Origin: Citrus sinensis
Lineage: Eukaryota > Streptophyta > Magnoliopsida > Sapindales > Rutaceae
Length of the DNA: 64,000 bases
NCBI RefSeq assembly: GCF_022201045.2
Contig: NC_068561.1
Location: 23,380,501 to 23,444,500 of the forward strand
Direction: 5' to 3'
A program made the translations under genes and the position numbers. A model generated the notes under the pieces. The model had not been told where the DNA came from, did not search any database, and saw only the letters and a list, made by a program, of their open reading frames with translations. Positions 59,241 to 64,000 of this stretch are shown piece after piece; the stretch's first letter is position 1; each line of letters opens with the position of its first letter.

Positions 59241-60058
59241 GAAATTATCATGAACAAATGCCTGCATATCTTAACATCTTCAAAGATATGTGACTTAATG
59301 AGGGACACTCCATTTTATGAAACACTTGCATCAGAAAATTCTGAAGGGACTGCAAATGCCTTTTGAGACATAGGAGATTTACATTATTGACAAACCCAGG
59401 ACAAAGCAGAAAGAAGCAAGTTTCAATTTGTTTCTCAGCCAAAAATCAAGTTCTTCCGTTATTTTCTGTCTACTTTCTTCCCCTTTAACTCCAATTTTTT
59501 CTCTGACCCTTGGTTTTGGAATTGAGCAAGTAATTGGAGGAGTCAAAGAGAAAGAAAGTAAACAAAATAAATATATATATATCAGCAACTCCCTAGATCT
59601 AATCTGCTTCTGGCTCAGTTAGGTGATCAGTCATTAAGATCTATAGCCTCTCCACCTTACTAGTACTCCCAGCCCTTTAGAGCAAATTATTAAACCAACC
59701 CTCGGAAAGCTCAGACACATCCTTTGTATTCCAACTGTGCAAGTGTAATGTTAACCTAAGGTCCTCTTTTCTTTTCATTTGTATGCTTGAAGAAAAATCA
59801 ACAAGAAAATGCAATACCAGCAGGTATTATTTGTAATTTATATGGAAATTATCATTAACATATGCTTACATATCTGAAATCTTCAAAAGTTTGTTTATGT
59901 GTAGCAATCCAATCTATTTTATCAAAGACAGAAAAACTTATGTTCAAGCAGAACAATCAAAAGGGAAAGTAAATGCCCCAATTTTGAGCTAGCACCAATA
60001 AATTGAAGATGTACATTATTGACAAGCATAGAACAATGTCAGCTTGAAAAGAAGCAGA
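59241..60058. repeat. diverged direct duplication of the lyase 3' flank
   Basis: The block 59241-59430 and the block 59845-60058 align in the same orientation: GAAATTATCAT, GCATAT/ACATAT, ATCTTCAAA, AAATGCC, TTTACATTATTGACAA/TGTACATTATTGACAA and a final AGAAGCA. The second block lies right after the stop of the 2-hydroxyacyl-CoA lyase gene and is probably its 3' UTR, so the first is an older copy of it. Sequence in between is unmatched. Confidence 0.7.
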
Positions 60059-60098
60059 TAAAAGCACATATTTAGACAGGAGAAACTCACAAACTACC

Positions 60099-63055
60099 TC
60101 AGTTTTTGTGCTGCATCCTACCACTTTCTGCACCAGCATAGGGATCAATAGTAACATTTATTACAGCTGGCTTTCGTGCAGCAAACGATTCAGAAAGGGC
60201 CGACTTGAGTTCATCTGGTGTCCCAACTAAATATCCTTTTCCCCTAAAAGCTTCCATGAGCTTATGATAAGCTGCACCAGGTACAAAAGAAGTAGGTGCA
60301 GGATCATCTTTGAAAGGCCCTGCAATTTCTTCAGGGTTTCTGCGATCTCCACCATACACACCACCATTATTAAAAACTATCACGACAACAGGCAACTGAT
60401 ATCGAACCAATGTCTGCAAAATTAGAAGAAACAGAGACCACATTAGTCTCTTTTTCTTCTCCCACCTTTTTCCATTTATTGGATGAGGATATGCTATATG
60501 TATGAATCAACTTTGGACTTGGACAAAGTAAAATTCATTTATTCCATTAATTGATTAACATTTTTCCTTAAAGTTAATCAATCTTCTAACTATACAGATA
60601 CGCAAACATCCAAGTGCGAGCATGTCACAAGCACAAATTCTCATTTTTCATTCAGAAGGAAAGTGAAAAAGAGGGGGAAAAAAGCATGGAAGGTATCTAC
60701 AATGAAAAACCCTCATCTAAGTCACACATCAATGAAGAATGCAATAGAAGAAATCTTTCCACTAAATACAGAAAGATGCACCAAGAACTACCCTTCTGAA
60801 AGCAAGGCAGCAATTAAGCAAGTTCAGATTAGCTAAAACTAAATGTCTAAATCTGACAGTGGCCATCTAGCATTTGATAATTACAAGACTACTAATTCAC
60901 TAGAATAGAACCAGCATCAAAAGAAACTCAAATATCCAAATCGTAAGAAAATTAAGGATATATTGAGAAAAGGAAGACACAGGGGATAAAAGCCATTTAG
61001 GAACCGTACCATCAACTATCGATCCCTGACAAAAAGGAAATGAGCTAGGAAACTAGATAAAGTAAAACCTAAACAGTATGTCCTAAAATCAAGAAGCCAG
61101 ACTGCCTGTAATGAGCAAGCGAAGTTTTCCAAATTTGTGACCATCATCCCAGTAAATAATGAAATGCTTTAGAAAGCATGATAAAGTTGATGCTGGCACT
61201 CAAAGCTTTAAACAAGCAAGATTTGACTGCCCAAACTAAGGTAGTCAGTCTCTCCCATCAAATAGAGAAGGATCCTAATTCAAGCTGATGATCAAAACTT
61301 AACTTTGCCTATATCCACTTGAAACTGCATCAGCCTTCAAATTCTTCAAAAGTTATTACCATAGGACGACAACTCACAAATGTCCTAAATCTTTAAAATC
61401 TAATATTAGACCATTGGAGATGTGCCGCAGATTTCAAGATTAAAGCGAAAGTAGAATAAAATGGAACGCTAAAGAGAATCTTAAAATAACAAAATAATCA
61501 TAAATGACTAGCAATTTGCATCATGTTTGTTGATGAATTAAGGAAGTCAAGCATGATGTACAAGTTTATTCTTGTGAATAAAATGTAAGCATAAATATCG
61601 TTATATGCTAGAGATCATAATTATGCAAGAGAGCCATACCTCAACCTCAACCGCACTGAACCCAAATCCAGAGTCTCCTTCAACAGCGACCACAAGCCGT
61701 TCAGGGCAAGCTATTGCAGCAGCAATGCAATACCCTAAACCAACCCCCATGGTCCCCCAAGTCCCTGCATCCAGCCTACAGCGAGGCTCAGTTTGAACCA
61801 ATACTGCCCTACCCACATCCATAGTATTTGCCCCTTCAGATACCAATATAGGAGCGGGGCTCCCGACTCCTAAGATCGCATCTCTTATAATCCTCATTGG
61901 CGTCATGAAATTAAACGGCACAACATCCTTCGCCAACTGAACCTCCATTTTCAACACATTGTCCTTCGTTTTCTTCCAAATAGCCTCAACCCAAGGATGA
62001 TTCTTCCCCAAACAAAAAGGTTCATCTTTAATCTCCTTATTAATCATTTCCAACACTTTTTTAGCATCTCCAACCAAACCCAAGTGTGGTTTCCTTAACT
62101 CAATCTCTTCCTTGCAAACATCAACCAAAACAAACTTCACATCCTTCGACCACTTCGGTGGCTCACCAAAATGCAACAACCAATTAAGCCTCGCACCAAC
62201 AACAAGCGCAACATCACATTGACCTATGGCTAATGACCTCGCAGCGGCAGCAGCAAGCGGATGGGTATCAGGCAACAGACCTTTACCCATTGGAGTAGGC
62301 AAAAATGGAATCCCAGTACTTTCAACTAATTTCTTCAATTCACCCTCAGCTCGCGCATAAGCTGCGCCTTTCCCAAACACAATCAACGGCTTCTTTGCTT
62401 CTTTAAGCAAAGACACCGCTTTATCGATATCAGAATTCACAATCCCCCCTTGCGTCACCGTTTCTATGGCACTCTCCGCTTCCTTCAGAAGCTTCTCCGC
62501 TTCAGATACCGATATCGTTTGATGTAAAACATCAGTGGGTAGATCCAAATAACACCCGCCGGGCCGCCCCGAAACAGCCCGTTCAAGAACCTGAGCGACA
62601 CACTTGGGAACTTCCGTAATGTCCTTCGCTTTTACAGCAAATTTCGAAAAAGGCTTGACGGCTTCCACTTGGTCGAGTTCTTGAAAATCGCCGCGGCCAA
62701 AATCTTTCTGATCGCAGGAGCCGGATATCATGACGATTGGCCAGGTGTTAATCATCCCATTCGAGAGACCAGCCAGACCGTGCACGCAACCCGGACCGGA
62801 AACAGTTAACAGAATGCCGGGTTTTCCAGTCAGGTATCCGTAGGCTGAGGCGGCGTAGCCAGCGGACTGCTCATTGTGGAAGGCGATGAACCGGACGCCG
62901 AGCTGGACGGCCAGGTTCGCTAAGGAAGTAACGGGAATGCCCACCACGCCGAACATGTGGGTGGCACCGAATAGTGACAAGGATTTGGCCGCCAGGGTGT
63001 TGCCGTCGATCTGGGCATTTTGGGAATTTTGCAATGGAGATGATGGATGAAGCAT
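60099..63055 (-). CDS. HACL: 2-hydroxyacyl-CoA lyase / oxalyl-CoA decarboxylase (ThDP enzyme)
   Basis: Two exons (63055-61640 and 60413-60099) separated by a 1.2-kb intron give 576 aa, like the Arabidopsis protein. It is a thiamine-diphosphate enzyme of the acetolactate-synthase fold. Near the N-terminus, HNEQSAGYAASAYGYL carries the catalytic Glu and TVSGPGCVHGLAG follows. The middle domain has PLIVFGKGAAYARAE and GARLNWLLHFGE. The C-terminal cofactor domain has LDAGTWGTMGVGLGYC and the GDS ... NN motif (EGDSGFGFSAVEVE to VFNNGGVYGGD). The family cleaves 2-hydroxyacyl-CoA to formyl-CoA and an aldehyde (peroxisomal alpha-oxidation); the Arabidopsis member has also been described as an oxalyl-CoA decarboxylase. 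The start is the first in-frame ATG, MLHPSSP; an upstream out-of-frame ATG exists. The C-terminus QHKN is not a clear peroxisome signal. Confidence 0.95.
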
Positions 63056-64000
63056 TGGAGGAAGCAAATTTGATATTGAGTTCAATTGAATTGATCACCA
63101 TAAAGACATTGTGTTTCTTGGCGATTACTTTTTTTTGTTTTTTTGTTTTTTTTATGCAAATGCAACCAAAATGGGTAGCTTCACCCATAAAACGACATAA
63201 CTGGTAGTAGGTATAGCGACAATGCTTTCCCGATTATCATTATATTTGTTTCCAAAAGTATTAATCCTCATCCGTTGAATGATAACACGTAATTATTACT
63301 TTGGGATGATATTGCTTAATCCGAAAGAAGGATGTAATAACTTTAAAAAAAAAATACATATGACATAGAAGAGCATCATTAAAAAATTTTTTTAATTTAA
63401 TTTTTTAAGTATTTCTTTATTTATATATGTTATAAATAGAAGAGAGAAAATATCATTTCTCATAAGACTTTTCAAATAAAAATAAATTTATACTATTTTA
63501 CTCAAAATTTTCTTTCATTAAAATAATAACAATTATAACCATTCCCTCTCTTTAAAAGTAATGAAATAAAAAATAATATAGTACTAAATTAAGTGTTCTA
63601 AAAGACTCTCTAAATAATTTTTTTTAAATTTCAATATGAACAATTTTATTTAAAAATTATTTTAAAACTCTCTTTATTAACATAACTCTTCAAATAAATA
63701 GTAAATTTTCATTTTAAAAACTTTTTTAAAATGTCTATAATCGAAAAAAAAATTATTAACAGCAAGGGTTCGGCTATATTGGAGTTCACCTGTGGTGGAG
63801 AACGAATTTCAGCCACGTACACAAAATGATAAAGAATAAATAATAAGTTATAATGAGTTTTTTAATATTTATTACTTTGCGTGTGTGGTTGAGATTCGTG
63901 ATCCACCGTAAGTAAACTCCAATAGTCATAGCCTAACAACAATTACCAAATCAAATCTTTGAGCACATGATTTTATATGGGCTTTTACAAATTGTGGACA
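63056..64000. other. lyase promoter and AT-rich flank
   Basis: The first 200 bp are leader and promoter of the minus-strand lyase gene, with a long A-tract on its sense strand. From 63340 on the DNA is very AT-rich with short repeated phrases (AAGACTCTCTAAATAA, AACTCTTCAAATAAA). A MITE-like fold-back lies at 63772-63933. No gene seen. Confidence 0.5.
63772..63933. mobile_element. MITE-like fold-back element, about 162 bp
   Basis: The left arm GGCTATATTGGAGTTCACC, with GTGGTGGAGAACGAATTTC after it, faces the right arm, which in reverse reads GGCTATGACTATTGGAGTTT and then GGTGGATCACGAATCTCAAC. The arms are about 50 bp with moderate divergence; the centre is AT-rich. Imperfect flanking similarity (AACAGCAAG and AACAACAAT) could be a decayed 9-bp target duplication, as for Mutator-type elements. 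Non-coding. Confidence 0.7.

Noticed and set aside
63056-63085. Longer N-terminus for the 2-hydroxyacyl-CoA lyase
   Set aside because: The extension would start at TTG. The first in-frame ATG, at 63055, gives a length and N-terminus like known family members.
1-64000. LTR retroelements, rRNA/tRNA genes, CRISPR arrays or operons
   Set aside because: None was recognised. The T-arm-like phrase GGGTCAAATCCC near 59200 lacks a tRNA fold, and the genome is eukaryotic, so operon and CRISPR readings do not apply.

Overview
The window is nuclear DNA of a flowering plant. Introns are short to medium and mostly GT-AG, intergenic DNA is AT-rich, and every recognisable protein is of a land-plant type. 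A dead sesquiterpene synthase copy and the flavour of the small gene families fit Rutaceae (Citrus or a close relative); that placement is recalled, not computed. Exon boundaries were read by hand from splice signals and reading phase, and the large multi-exon models close in frame.

Layout. 1-3.0 kb: no gene seen. 3.2-6.9 kb (-): a seven-exon eEF1A-type lysine methyltransferase. 8.2-9.0 kb (+): a single-exon Werner-type 3'-5' exonuclease homologue with an altered catalytic position. 9.2-19.8 kb (-): a SABATH methyltransferase cluster with three intact three-exon genes, one orphan last exon, one orphan first exon and a hAT-like MITE. 20.6-24.1 kb (+): an ankyrin-kinase of the integrin-linked-kinase-like family that looks like a pseudokinase. 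26.3 kb (+): a PADRE (DUF4228) protein. 27.5-36.8 kb (+): DNA ligase 6, a fusion of an SNM1-type nuclease domain and an ATP-dependent ligase. 37.7-38.6 kb (+): histone chaperone ASF1 with a GC-AG intron. 39.2-42.4 kb (-): a C2H2 zinc-finger protein, converging with ASF1. 43.0-44.4 kb (+): a broken terpene synthase interrupted by a MITE. 44.8-46.0 kb (-): a shortened SKIP/SNW protein. 46.7-48.4 kb (+): an STP hexose/H+ symporter. 49.1-56.0 kb (-): two MATE transporters and one MATE fragment. 58.4-58.8 kb (-): a truncated EF-hand protein lying between inverted repeats. 60.1-63.1 kb (-): 2-hydroxyacyl-CoA lyase/oxalyl-CoA decarboxylase. No LTR element or other virus-like element was recognised.

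Two themes stand out. LIG6 and ASF1 are neighbours; both serve chromatin or DNA maintenance, and both have E2F-like sites upstream. Elsewhere the window is rich in duplicated and partial genes: SABATH exons, a MATE exon, a short SKIP, a 5' piece of an EF-hand/TPR gene, a dead terpene synthase, and small duplications at the 3' ends of three genes. Duplication followed by decay therefore explains most of the non-housekeeping content. I did not find a convincing new multi-gene system. The best leads are the pseudokinase, the exonuclease with an altered active site, the bracketed EF-hand fragment, the short SKIP and the SABATH pocket variation.
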